Origin: Gemmatimonadaceae bacterium
GTDB lineage: Bacteria > Gemmatimonadota > Gemmatimonadetes > Gemmatimonadales > Gemmatimonadaceae
Assembly: GCA_020851455.1 (NCBI GenBank)
Contig: JADZCT010000020.1
Span: forward strand, 124,001-188,000
Reading direction: 5' to 3'
Length of the DNA stretch: 64,000 nt
Shown: positions 45,101 to 52,782 of the stretch, piece after piece
How positions within the stretch are numbered: the stretch's first letter is position 1
Layout of the letters: each line of letters opens with the position of its first letter
The notes under the pieces: model-generated
Database searches by the model: none
Seen by the model: only the letters and a program-made list of their open reading frames with translations
Told to the model about the DNA's origin: nothing
Translations under genes and position numbers: made by a program

Positions 45101-46162
45101 GTGAGTTCCCGGGTGCCACGCTCCCGAACCGCAACTGGCCGGCCGCTTCGTCCCTGGACAAGGTGGCCAACGAAGCGCTTGTTGCAGTTGCGGCTCCGGG
45201 ACCTTCACCTGAGGATCGAAGGAACATGGCTCGTCGGCTGCCTGGATGAACTGTACGCGGAACTCGATGCCCGCAAGCTGGCAATCCGCCCGCATGCATG
45301 GCTCTCGGACGAGTGGTTCTCACCCGGGGGCGTGCCCGGCATTGCGATTCCGTTCTATCTCGCCCATCCACGGCTCATGCGCCTCGAACGCAGCCAGTTG
45401 CTGGAGGTCGAGGGCGGAACCCACGTCGAGTGCATGCAGATCCTTCGGCACGAATGCGGCCACGCAATCCAGCATGCCTACGCCCTGCATCGCCGCCGAG
45501 AGTGGCAGCGTCTCTTCGGACGGTCATCCACGCGCTACCCGGAAGCCTACCGGCCGAACCCTGCCAGCAAGCGCCACGTTCAGCACCTCCGTCGTTGGTA
45601 CGCGCAAAGCCACCCGGATGAGGATTTCGCCGAAACGTTCGCCGTCTGGTTGCAGCCACGCTCCGATTGGCGCAGGCGGTACGCCGGTTGGCCGGCGCTG
45701 CGCAAGCTCCAGTACGTGGATCGCCTGATGAAGGAACTCGCGGGCCAGCCACCGACCGTACGCTCCCGCCGCCGGGTGGATCCGCTGCGAACCATCTCCC
45801 GCACGCTGTTCGAACACTACACTTACCGCAGGGCCCTCTACTCCGCCGAATCGCCAAGAACCTGGGATGCCGACCTCCTGCAGCTCTTCTCCAATGACCC
45901 GCGGCTCGAGGGCCGGGAACCGGCATCGGCCTTCCTGCGGCGCCACCGCTCGTCTATCCGCTGTGTGGTCTCCCGGTGGACCGGCGAGTACCAGTTCACC
46001 CTCGACACGGTGCTTGGAGACATGATCGGTAGGTGCCGCGAGCTGCGCCTTCGGCTCGTCGGGCGCGAACGGCAGGTCCTCACCGACTTCATGGTCCTGC
46101 TTACGGCGCGAACCATGGAGGTGCTGTCCAAGAAGGGTCGCCGCGACTGGATCGTCCTGTGA
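45101..46162 (+). CDS. Putative zinc metallopeptidase, DUF-type
   Basis: A 353-residue soluble protein with a zincin motif HECGH (H117, E118, H121) and a downstream glutamate in DEDFAETFAVWL (E178). These match the 'putative zinc-binding metallo-peptidase' group. The segment between them is rich in His and Arg. No signal peptide. Start GTG 45101; earlier part is basic and may be non-essential. It overlaps the following ATP-grasp gene by GTGA, so the two products probably act together, perhaps one making and one cutting a peptide or amide bond. The substrate is unknown. Confidence 0.72.
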   Translation: MSSRVPRSRTATGRPLRPWTRWPTKRLLQLRLRDLHLRIEGTWLVGCLDELYAELDARKLAIRPHAWLSDEWFSPGGVPGIAIPFYLAHPRLMRLERSQLLEVEGGTHVECMQILRHECGHAIQHAYALHRRREWQRLFGRSSTRYPEAYRPNPASKRHVQHLRRWYAQSHPDEDFAETFAVWLQPRSDWRRRYAGWPALRKLQYVDRLMKELAGQPPTVRSRRRVDPLRTISRTLFEHYTYRRALYSAESPRTWDADLLQLFSNDPRLEGREPASAFLRRHRSSIRCVVSRWTGEYQFTLDTVLGDMIGRCRELRLRLVGRERQVLTDFMVLLTARTMEVLSKKGRRDWIVL

Positions 46163-47181
46163 AGCCAGTCCGCGTTCTCGCCCTGATGCACCCTGAGCTG
46201 GTTCCACGCGACGACCGGGGCCGGCTGTCGCCGCAGGAAGCATCCGATTCCAAGACCGAATACGACGTTGTTCGCACGCTCCGCACGACCGGTCACGAAG
46301 TGTACCCGCTCGGCGTGCAATACGAGTTGTTCCCGATTCGCGACGCAATCGAGCAGGTCGAGCCGCACATAGTGTTCAACCTGCTCGAGGAATTTCACGG
46401 CGAGGTTCTGTTCGACCAGAACGTCGTGAGTTTCCTGGAGCTCCTTCATATACCCTACACGGGGTGCAACCCCCGCGGGCTCGTCATCTCACGCGGCAAG
46501 GCGCTCTCGAAGAAGCTCGTTGCCTACCACCGCATTCGTGTTCCGGACTTCGCCGTCTTTCCGGCTGGACACAAAGTGCGACGCCCATCCCGCCTCAGGT
46601 TTCCGCTGATCGTCAAGTCACTCATCGAGCATGCGTCCGTTGGCATCGCCAAGGCGTCAATAGTGGAGTCGGACGAGAAGCTGGCAGAGCGGGTCGCGTT
46701 CGTCCACGAGCGCCTGGGCACCGACGCCATCGCCGAGCAATTCATCGAAGGCCGCGAACTCTACGTCAGCGTGCTCGGGAATGACCGGCTGACGGTGTTC
46801 CCTGCATGGGAACTGGTTGCGCTCAACCGCACGGACGGCGAACCGTTGATCGCCACTGCCAAGGTCAAGCACGACGTAGAGTACCAGGAACGCCACGGCA
46901 TCCGGATCAGGCCCGCCGACATGCCCGAGGAGCTAGCTGCGCGCATGGCACGCACCGCCCGTCGCATCTACAAGATCCTCGAGCTGTCGGGATACGCACG
47001 CCTCGACTTTCGCCTTGACGCCTCCGGAGAGTTCTACTTCCTTGAAGCCAATCCGAACCCGGAGATCGCCGAAGGCGAAGAGTTCGCCCAGGCAGCGCGT
47101 GCGGGAGGAATCGCGTACCCCGCGTTGCTCGATCGCATCCTCGCCCTGGGACTCAAGCAGCGCTACCCCGCGCCAGCCTGA
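46159..47181 (+). CDS. ATP-grasp ligase of the D-Ala-D-Ala ligase type
   Basis: A 340-residue ATP-grasp enzyme. An N-terminal alpha/beta domain precedes FNLLEEFHGE and the ATP-grasp core: LIVKSLIEHASVGI (phosphate-binding loop region), IAEQFIEGRELYVSV, and the metal-binding end RLDFRLDASGEFYFLEANPNPEI (E and N ligands). The real D-Ala-D-Ala ligase is at 50290, so this is a paralogue with a different amide bond to make. GTG 46159 overlaps the metallopeptidase stop by GTGA. The operon pair resembles amidoligase systems in which an ATP-grasp enzyme makes a peptide-like product and a peptidase processes it; this is inference. Confidence 0.75.
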   Translation: MKPVRVLALMHPELVPRDDRGRLSPQEASDSKTEYDVVRTLRTTGHEVYPLGVQYELFPIRDAIEQVEPHIVFNLLEEFHGEVLFDQNVVSFLELLHIPYTGCNPRGLVISRGKALSKKLVAYHRIRVPDFAVFPAGHKVRRPSRLRFPLIVKSLIEHASVGIAKASIVESDEKLAERVAFVHERLGTDAIAEQFIEGRELYVSVLGNDRLTVFPAWELVALNRTDGEPLIATAKVKHDVEYQERHGIRIRPADMPEELAARMARTARRIYKILELSGYARLDFRLDASGEFYFLEANPNPEIAEGEEFAQAARAGGIAYPALLDRILALGLKQRYPAPA

Positions 47182-47232
47182 AGGCAGCGTCGAGAATGCT
47201 GCTGGCGCGGTGACAGCGGAATGCGTACAGGA

Positions 47233-47305
<73 letters not shown>

Positions 47306-47399
47306 GGAAGCAGTAAATGTACCCGGCTCCAGACCGGCGGCCAAGCCTGACAACTTCACCCCCCGTGACTTTGTCCCCGCCGTATGCTTCCTTTACACA

Positions 47400-48284
47400 G
47401 TGACCACTCTCCGGATCGCGTGCCAGCAGGAGTTGACCTCTTTTGGGGAAGATGCAGCACACCAGCTCTGGGGCGGTGATGTGGATCTCATGCTCCTGCC
47501 CGACCTGGGCGACATCTCCTCGGCTGTCGCGACCGGAGCCGCCGACCGAGGTGTCCTCCCAATCGAGCACACGATCCTCGGCTCGGTTCAGGCGAGCCAC
47601 GACGCGCTGGACGCAGCCCCGGAAATCGTCGCCGTCGCCGAGACCGTAATCCGGTCTCAGCTGTATCTCCTTGGGCCGCTCGAATCAAGCCTCGATGCGG
47701 TGGGCGACGTCTTCTGTCACCCTATCGCGTTGGCGCAGTGCCGCAAGTTCTTCCGCGCGCATCCACGCATCACCGTGCATTCGGTGCTCGATACGGCCGC
47801 CTCGGTCGCGGACGTCGAGAACCTCGCTGACCCACAGTTTGCCGTCGTGGCCGGACGCGCCGCGATGCTCTCGCATCATGTCGCCGTCGTCGCCCCCGAT
47901 ATCCAGGATCGTCCGGACACCCAGACCCGCTTCCTCGGTGTGTCAACCTCGCGGCAGCCACTGCCGCCTGGTACGCCCGCACGCACGACGTGCATGATCA
48001 CCGTTGACGATGTTCCGGGCGCGCTTCTCCACGGCCTCGCTCCATTCGCCGCCCACGGCATCAACATGCGGCGGATAGAAGGCCGACCAACTGGGGCGCC
48101 ATGGGTGTACAGGTTCTTCCTCGAATTCGACCACCAGAGCGGCGACCCGGGTATTGATTCCCTGCTCGATGAGCTGGCTCGAACCGCAAAGGACATGCGC
48201 TGGCTCGGCACCTACCCACGCTGGAACGCCGGACGCCGAGGCTCGATCGGCTGGCGATCCGGCTCAATTCTTCCCGTTGACTAA
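47400..48284 (+). CDS. pheA: Prephenate dehydratase
   Basis: Enzyme that turns prephenate into phenylpyruvate for phenylalanine synthesis, 294 residues. The catalytic part (about 1-185) carries GVLPIEHT and the conserved TRF motif in TQTRFLGV (T176). A C-terminal ACT domain (about 195-275) follows, and is normally the phenylalanine feedback site. There are two odd points: the usual PIEN is PIEH, and the ESRP motif of the ACT domain reads EGRP (E227-P230). The N-terminal GPxGTFS element is also poorly preserved. Start GTG 47400. The stop overlaps the queF stop by a few bases (convergent). Confidence 0.85.
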   Translation: MTTLRIACQQELTSFGEDAAHQLWGGDVDLMLLPDLGDISSAVATGAADRGVLPIEHTILGSVQASHDALDAAPEIVAVAETVIRSQLYLLGPLESSLDAVGDVFCHPIALAQCRKFFRAHPRITVHSVLDTAASVADVENLADPQFAVVAGRAAMLSHHVAVVAPDIQDRPDTQTRFLGVSTSRQPLPPGTPARTTCMITVDDVPGALLHGLAPFAAHGINMRRIEGRPTGAPWVYRFFLEFDHQSGDPGIDSLLDELARTAKDMRWLGTYPRWNAGRRGSIGWRSGSILPVD

Positions 48285-48691
48285 CCTGCCGCCCTGCCCT
48301 TCCTGCGGCCTGCGCGCACTGTAATGACCGACTTTATCCCGCCCCGAACATTAAAGTCTCCGACGACCGTCATGTCCCGCGGCCGCACGGCGCGGGAAAG
48401 GTCGTCGAAGATCGTGTTGACCGCGCGTTCGTAGAAGATGCCATCGTTGCGAAAGCTCCACAGATAAAGCTTGAGGCTCTTCAATTCGACACATCGCCGG
48501 TTTGGGGCATACGTGATCGTGATCGTCCCAAAATCCGGGGCTCCGCCTTCCAGTGCAGCAAGCTCCCGCGCGTCCGACTCGATCCCGCCCACGGGACACA
48601 TTGACGTGAACTCCGCGCACGTCATTACGATCTCGTACTCGCGCCCCGGGTAGGGGTTTGGAAACGTCTCCAGCAGGCCGGGGCGTGGCAT
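48281..48691 (-). CDS. queF: NADPH-dependent 7-cyano-7-deazaguanine reductase, QueF type I
   Basis: Cytoplasmic enzyme of queuosine synthesis that reduces preQ0 to preQ1, 136 residues. The nucleophilic cysteine sits in FTSMCP (C32), then PDFGTI (D53) and the QueF signature CVELKSLKLYLWSFRN (E69). Between C32 and D53 there is an insertion of about 14 residues (GIESDARELAALEGG) where the type I enzyme usually has only TGQ. It follows the rhomboid-like gene after 4 bp. No other queuosine gene is seen in the window, nor any preQ1 riboswitch. Confidence 0.92.
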   Translation of the reverse strand: MPRPGLLETFPNPYPGREYEIVMTCAEFTSMCPVGGIESDARELAALEGGAPDFGTITITYAPNRRCVELKSLKLYLWSFRNDGIFYERAVNTIFDDLSRAVRPRDMTVVGDFNVRGGIKSVITVRAGRRKGRAAG

Positions 48692-48695
48692 CGCG

Positions 48696-49631
48696 CTACT
48701 TGCCGCGCAGCCGACGGGAAGCTTCGTCGAGCCGCACGCGTTCGTCCGGTGTCAGGCTCTCCAGCCCCTGCGCGGAGATCTTGTCCAGGAGCCGGTTCAG
48801 ACAGGCAGCATCGCGCGGCTCTGCGCCTTCGGTGCGCCGCGCAGCCAGTTCGTGTGCGACGACCGCGTTGCTTCTCGCGACCACGTCATCCTCGTGACGC
48901 CGAAGGCGAGCGTCATCGCGCAGATGAGTACGCGGCACGGCCCGCGGCATTTCGTCGTAGTCATCGGGCACCGGCGACACTCCGTCCCTGATGCGCTTCA
49001 GGCTCAGCGAGCCAGCCGTCCGTAGATACGCCCACGCACCGACGAAGCCGCCGACGTGCGCGAGGAAAGCGGAGGCGGCACCGGGGGGAGCGGCGGCCAC
49101 GCCCACAGCGATGATCAGCATCGTCCCGCCGACAACGAGCCACCCGGGCGACACGGACACGGCACCCACCCTGAGCGACGGGCCGCCCCCGCTCATGGAT
49201 GCGAAAGCGAGGAGGATCCCCATCGCTGGACCGGCAGCGCCCGCGAGCACGAGATCGGCCGACGCCCAAACCAGGTGCGCCACCCACGCCCCCATGGAGC
49301 AGGCCAGATAGAACCGAAGGAACGCGCCGCTGCCCCAATTCCGCTCCAAGCGCGTGCCGAACACAAGCAGCACTGCCAGGTTGACCGTGAGCGGCCAAAG
49401 CGCCCCATGCGCAATGGTGAAGGTCAGCAGCGTCCACCAGTGATGCCCCAGATCCTGCGTGGTAAACCCCAGGACCGATTCAACAGCACCCGACGCAAGC
49501 AAGGTGGCCTGGACGATGTACACGACTACTGCCGTGGCAGCAATGCCTCGCGTTACCCACGGCTGCATTGCTGCTCGCGCGGGAATGCCGCTGCCGGGGA
49601 CCGCGGCATCGTCATCGCGTCCGCGAGTCAC
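48696..49631 (-). CDS. Rhomboid-family membrane protein without catalytic serine
   Basis: A 311-residue membrane protein with six helices in the rhomboid order: helix 1 at about 29-48, then IAHGALWPLTVNLAVLLVFG, RNWGSGAFLRFYLACSMGAW, and later LAHVGGFVGAW. In active rhomboids the fourth helix holds GxSG; here it reads GAAGPAMG (A133), and the upstream HxxxN element has Pro for His. Only the last histidine (H192) remains, so it is predicted to be inactive, like iRhoms. A basic C-terminal cytoplasmic tail of about 100 residues follows. GTG 49631 overlaps the upstream stop (GTGA); ATG 49568 is the alternative. Confidence 0.78.
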   Translation of the reverse strand: MTRGRDDDAAVPGSGIPARAAMQPWVTRGIAATAVVVYIVQATLLASGAVESVLGFTTQDLGHHWWTLLTFTIAHGALWPLTVNLAVLLVFGTRLERNWGSGAFLRFYLACSMGAWVAHLVWASADLVLAGAAGPAMGILLAFASMSGGGPSLRVGAVSVSPGWLVVGGTMLIIAVGVAAAPPGAASAFLAHVGGFVGAWAYLRTAGSLSLKRIRDGVSPVPDDYDEMPRAVPRTHLRDDARLRRHEDDVVARSNAVVAHELAARRTEGAEPRDAACLNRLLDKISAQGLESLTPDERVRLDEASRRLRGK

Positions 49632-50293
49632 CGCAACCCCGCTGGCGGTGGAAGCCGCAACGCCAGACGACAGTCGGCATGCACCGCCACTGCCTGCTCT
49701 AGCAGTGTAGACCAGCGCCGGTCGAGCGTGAGTCCGTCGCCAGGCGGCGTCGCCGGGTGTATGACTACCTCGACAGACCTGCTGGCGGAACTCGCCTGCT
49801 CGACGATACGCAACAGTTGCGCATCGGTCGTGTCTTCGCGAGGAGCAACCACCACCGCGTGCCTGCACCCCGCCGTCGCTGCGGTTCGTATCGTGCTCAT
49901 GGCGTGCGCGATCGTTGCCTCGAAGCCCGAGAAATCCACCGTAACCTGAACGAGCGCAAGGCGGCCAAGCATACCCTGAATTGCCTCTGGGCGCTGACCG
50001 TCTGTATCAAGCATTATCGGAACAGAGCCGGGAATTGCGGCGAGGGCGGCATGGAGGAATGCGATGTTCGCCAACGGGTCGCGCCCGCCCACGGAGACCG
50101 AGTGGAACTTCGATCTACCCAACTGGCGTTCAACCTCGCGGGCCAGGGCGGCGGCCGTGTACATCGTCGCCGTCTCGGCTTCACCGGCAAAACGCACGAA
50201 TAACTGCCGCCGTCCTGCCCATGCGCCCTGCGCTTGTACTCCGGCAGGCACGCCAGCCAGGGCTGCGGCGGCTACGGGTTGTTGTACAGTCAT
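49628..50293 (-). CDS. Hypothetical protein, possible cysteine-less radical-SAM-like fold
   Basis: A 221-residue soluble protein with no clear family. Its order of strands loosely resembles the radical SAM enzymes QueE or pyruvate formate-lyase activase: LFVRFAGEAETATMYTAAAL where those have FVR-AGC...C...C, then SVSVGGRDPLAN in place of TGGEPLLQ, then IMLDTDGQRP like ETNG, and DFSGFEATI. The three iron-sulfur cysteines are absent, so if related it cannot be a radical enzyme. It overlaps ddl (ATGA) and the rhomboid-like gene (GTGA). The name 'radical SAM-like' is an inference; I would not rely on it without a structure prediction. Confidence 0.6.
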   Translation of the reverse strand: MTVQQPVAAAALAGVPAGVQAQGAWAGRRQLFVRFAGEAETATMYTAAALAREVERQLGRSKFHSVSVGGRDPLANIAFLHAALAAIPGSVPIMLDTDGQRPEAIQGMLGRLALVQVTVDFSGFEATIAHAMSTIRTAATAGCRHAVVVAPREDTTDAQLLRIVEQASSASRSVEVVIHPATPPGDGLTLDRRWSTLLEQAVAVHADCRLALRLPPPAGLR

Positions 50294-51345
50294 GCGTGTG
50301 CTCCGCCAGAACGCGTTTGCAGCGCTAGCTGCGCGATGCGTTCGCACAGCTCGGGAAACGAAATGCCGTCCGCTGCCGCAGCCTGGGGAATCAGGCTGAG
50401 TTCCGTCATCCCGGGCAGCGTGTTAGCCTCGAGACAGTAGAATTCTCCCTCCACCGACATGCGGAAGTCAATGCGGGCATAGCCAGATAGCTTGAGTACG
50501 CCAAAGGCCCGCGCTGCATGATCCTGTACCGCGCTAGTCTGGCCAGGCGTGAGCTCCGCGGGAAATACCTCCCGGGCCATCCCAGGTGTGTACTTGCACT
50601 CGTAGTCATAGAGTTCGTGCACGGGGATGATCTCACCGACCGGAAGCGCCTTGCCTCCCAAGATGCCCACCGTCAGCTCGCGGCCGGCAATGAATCGTTC
50701 GATCATCACCTCGTTGTCGTGGCGGAATGCCTCCACGACGGCCGCAGCCACGCCTTCGGCCGCCTTGACGAGTGTCAACCCGACGGTGGAACCTTCCTTC
50801 GATGGCTTGACGATCAGCGGCAGGCCGAACGTGGAGACGACGCGCTCCGCAAAGCCGGCAGACGCCCAGTCGCCGCTCCCATCGCTGCGAATCAGATCCC
50901 AGTCCGGCGTTGGTACCCCAACGCTCCGAAACAGCCGCTTCGACAGGTCTTTGTCCATCGCCAGCGCACTGGCGAGATGGCCGCTGCCCGTGTACGGAAT
51001 GCCGGCCAGGTCCAGGAGCGCCTGAACGGTGCCATCCTCACCGTTGCCGCCATGAAGCGCAAGGAAGACAAGGTCGGCCGCGCCCTCCTCGGCTGCCAGC
51101 GCTACGGCGTCGGCAAGCGTTGTCGCAGCAAGCCTTGCCAGGGATGACCTCTCCGGTGGCAATGGCTGGATCACGCCGGATCGCAGCATGGCAGTTTCTT
51201 CGGCCGGCGTCACGCTGCCCCGGATCGTATCTATCACCGCCACCTCATGTCCGCGCTGCCGGAGCGCTGCGGCAATCCGCAGCCCGGACACCAGTGACAC
51301 GTCGCGCTCCGACGACGTCCCGCCCATCAGCACCGCAATCTTCAT
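50290..51345 (-). CDS. ddl: D-alanine--D-alanine ligase
   Basis: Cytoplasmic ATP-grasp enzyme that joins two D-alanines for peptidoglycan, 351 residues, a normal family length. The N-terminal VLMGGTSSERDVSL, the HGGNGEDGT motif, the ATP loop KPSKEGSTVGL, the lid region and the terminal RIDFRMSVEGEFYCLEANTLPGMT (metal-binding E and N) are all visible. It starts at ATG 51345, 3 bp after the stop of the cystathionine synthase gene, and overlaps the next gene by ATGA. It lies in the holA to queF run. Confidence 0.95.
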   Translation of the reverse strand: MKIAVLMGGTSSERDVSLVSGLRIAAALRQRGHEVAVIDTIRGSVTPAEETAMLRSGVIQPLPPERSSLARLAATTLADAVALAAEEGAADLVFLALHGGNGEDGTVQALLDLAGIPYTGSGHLASALAMDKDLSKRLFRSVGVPTPDWDLIRSDGSGDWASAGFAERVVSTFGLPLIVKPSKEGSTVGLTLVKAAEGVAAAVVEAFRHDNEVMIERFIAGRELTVGILGGKALPVGEIIPVHELYDYECKYTPGMAREVFPAELTPGQTSAVQDHAARAFGVLKLSGYARIDFRMSVEGEFYCLEANTLPGMTELSLIPQAAAADGISFPELCERIAQLALQTRSGGAHA

Positions 51346-51348
51346 CCG

Positions 51349-52749
51349 CTACCGCGCCATGAGAAATGCCAGCAGGTCGGAGCGCGTTACGATGCCAACC
51401 GTCTTTCCGCCCTCACGTACCAGCACGGCCGGGTTTGCCTTCGACAACACCTTCACGATCGCATCTACCGGCTGGGTAGCGTCAACCGTCGGATACGGCG
51501 ACTCCATTACGTCAGCCACCGCCCGGTCGAGCACACCATGTTCTTCGAGCGCCGCCGCGCTCAGGGCACTCTCACTCACCGCGCCGACACAGCTCCCCTC
51601 CTCCATCACCGGCAACTGCGAAATGTCATGCACTGCCATCAGGTGGAGCGCCTGCCGTACGCTGGCCGCAGGCGCTGCGCTCACGACGCCTTCCGGCGCG
51701 CCGCCGTGCTTCGCGCCAAGCAGTTGTGCAAGCAACGGATGCTCTGTATCCAGCATCTGGTTCTCGCGCATCCACTCATCGTTGTAGAACTTCGAGAGGT
51801 AGCGTTCTCCCGTATCGCAGAGGAACGTCACGACGCATGCGTTGGGGTCGTTTACCCGCCGCGCGACGGTGAGCGCTGCGTGCACGAGCAGCCCCGATGA
51901 GCCGCCCACGAACAGACCCTCTTCGCGTGTGAGCCGACGCGCCATGCCGAATGCATCGCGGTCAGCCACCGTCTGAAACTCATCGATCAGCGACATATCC
52001 AGCGTGCCAGGCACCTTGTCCTGCCCTATACCCTCCACCTTGTACGGCGCTCCCCTTGCGTCACTCGTCCCGCCGCTTCGCCAGTACTCTGCCAGGACTG
52101 ACCCGGCCGGGTCGGCGCACACCACCTGCACCTTGGGGTTCTGGCGCTTCAGGTAGCGCCCCGTCCCCGTGATCGTCCCGCCCGTTCCGGCTCCCGCGAC
52201 GAGGTGCGTGACCCGACCCCCGGTCTGTTCCCATATCTCCGGGCCAGTGGTGGCCTCGTGTGCCTCGGGATTCGCCTGGTTGTAGAACTGATTTGCCAGC
52301 ATCGCGTTGGGCGTTTCCGCAGCGATACGCCTCGCCGTCATCACGTAGTTGTCTGGATGATCTGGTGGCACCGCCGTGGGTGTGATGATCACCTCGGCGC
52401 CGTACGCTTTCAGCAGCCGCACTTTCTCCTGCGACATCTTGTCGGGCATGGTGAAGACGCAACGGTAGCCCTTCAGCGTTGCGGCAAGGGCAAGCGCGAC
52501 TCCGGTGTTGCCGCTCGTCCCTTCCACGATCGTGCCTCCGGGCTTCAACTTCCCCTCTGCCTCGGCCCGCTCGATGATCGCCGGTCCAATCCGGTCCTTG
52601 ACCGACCCTCCGGGATTCAACATCTCCGCCTTTACCCACACCGGCGTGGCAATCCCGCGCGTGACGCGGCTCAGGCGGATGAGCGGCGTCCATCCAATAG
52701 TTTCGAATACGGACTCATAGACCCGCAGGTCGCGGGGCGATGCAGACAT
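51349..52749 (-). CDS. Cystathionine beta-synthase (PLP domain plus two CBS domains)
   Basis: A 466-residue PLP enzyme. Residues 1-330 are the fold-type II domain, with K51 in GGSVKDRIG as Schiff-base lysine, EGTSGNTG for substrate binding, GAGTGGTITG for the PLP phosphate, and CDTGERYLSKFYND near the end. Residues about 350-466 are a CBS domain pair (VRQALHLMAVHDISQLPV and VDATQPVDAIVKVLSKANPAVLV), the regulatory module of CBS. The reaction would be homocysteine plus serine to cystathionine; plain cysteine synthase activity is possible. ATG 52749 has AAAGG upstream. The next gene downstream is ddl. Confidence 0.9.
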   Translation of the reverse strand: MSASPRDLRVYESVFETIGWTPLIRLSRVTRGIATPVWVKAEMLNPGGSVKDRIGPAIIERAEAEGKLKPGGTIVEGTSGNTGVALALAATLKGYRCVFTMPDKMSQEKVRLLKAYGAEVIITPTAVPPDHPDNYVMTARRIAAETPNAMLANQFYNQANPEAHEATTGPEIWEQTGGRVTHLVAGAGTGGTITGTGRYLKRQNPKVQVVCADPAGSVLAEYWRSGGTSDARGAPYKVEGIGQDKVPGTLDMSLIDEFQTVADRDAFGMARRLTREEGLFVGGSSGLLVHAALTVARRVNDPNACVVTFLCDTGERYLSKFYNDEWMRENQMLDTEHPLLAQLLGAKHGGAPEGVVSAAPAASVRQALHLMAVHDISQLPVMEEGSCVGAVSESALSAAALEEHGVLDRAVADVMESPYPTVDATQPVDAIVKVLSKANPAVLVREGGKTVGIVTRSDLLAFLMAR

Positions 52750-52782
52750 GACGGTTCGCCTTTGCGAGGGATATTGCTGAAT

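Noticed and set aside
46033-46158. Earlier start for the ATP-grasp gene
   Set aside because: The added residues lie inside the metallopeptidase gene in another frame; the GTGA overlap at 46159 is the better start.
48281-48700. PreQ1 riboswitch in front of queF
   Set aside because: Only 4 bp separate queF from the upstream gene and no pseudoknot-like pattern is seen; queF is inside an operon.
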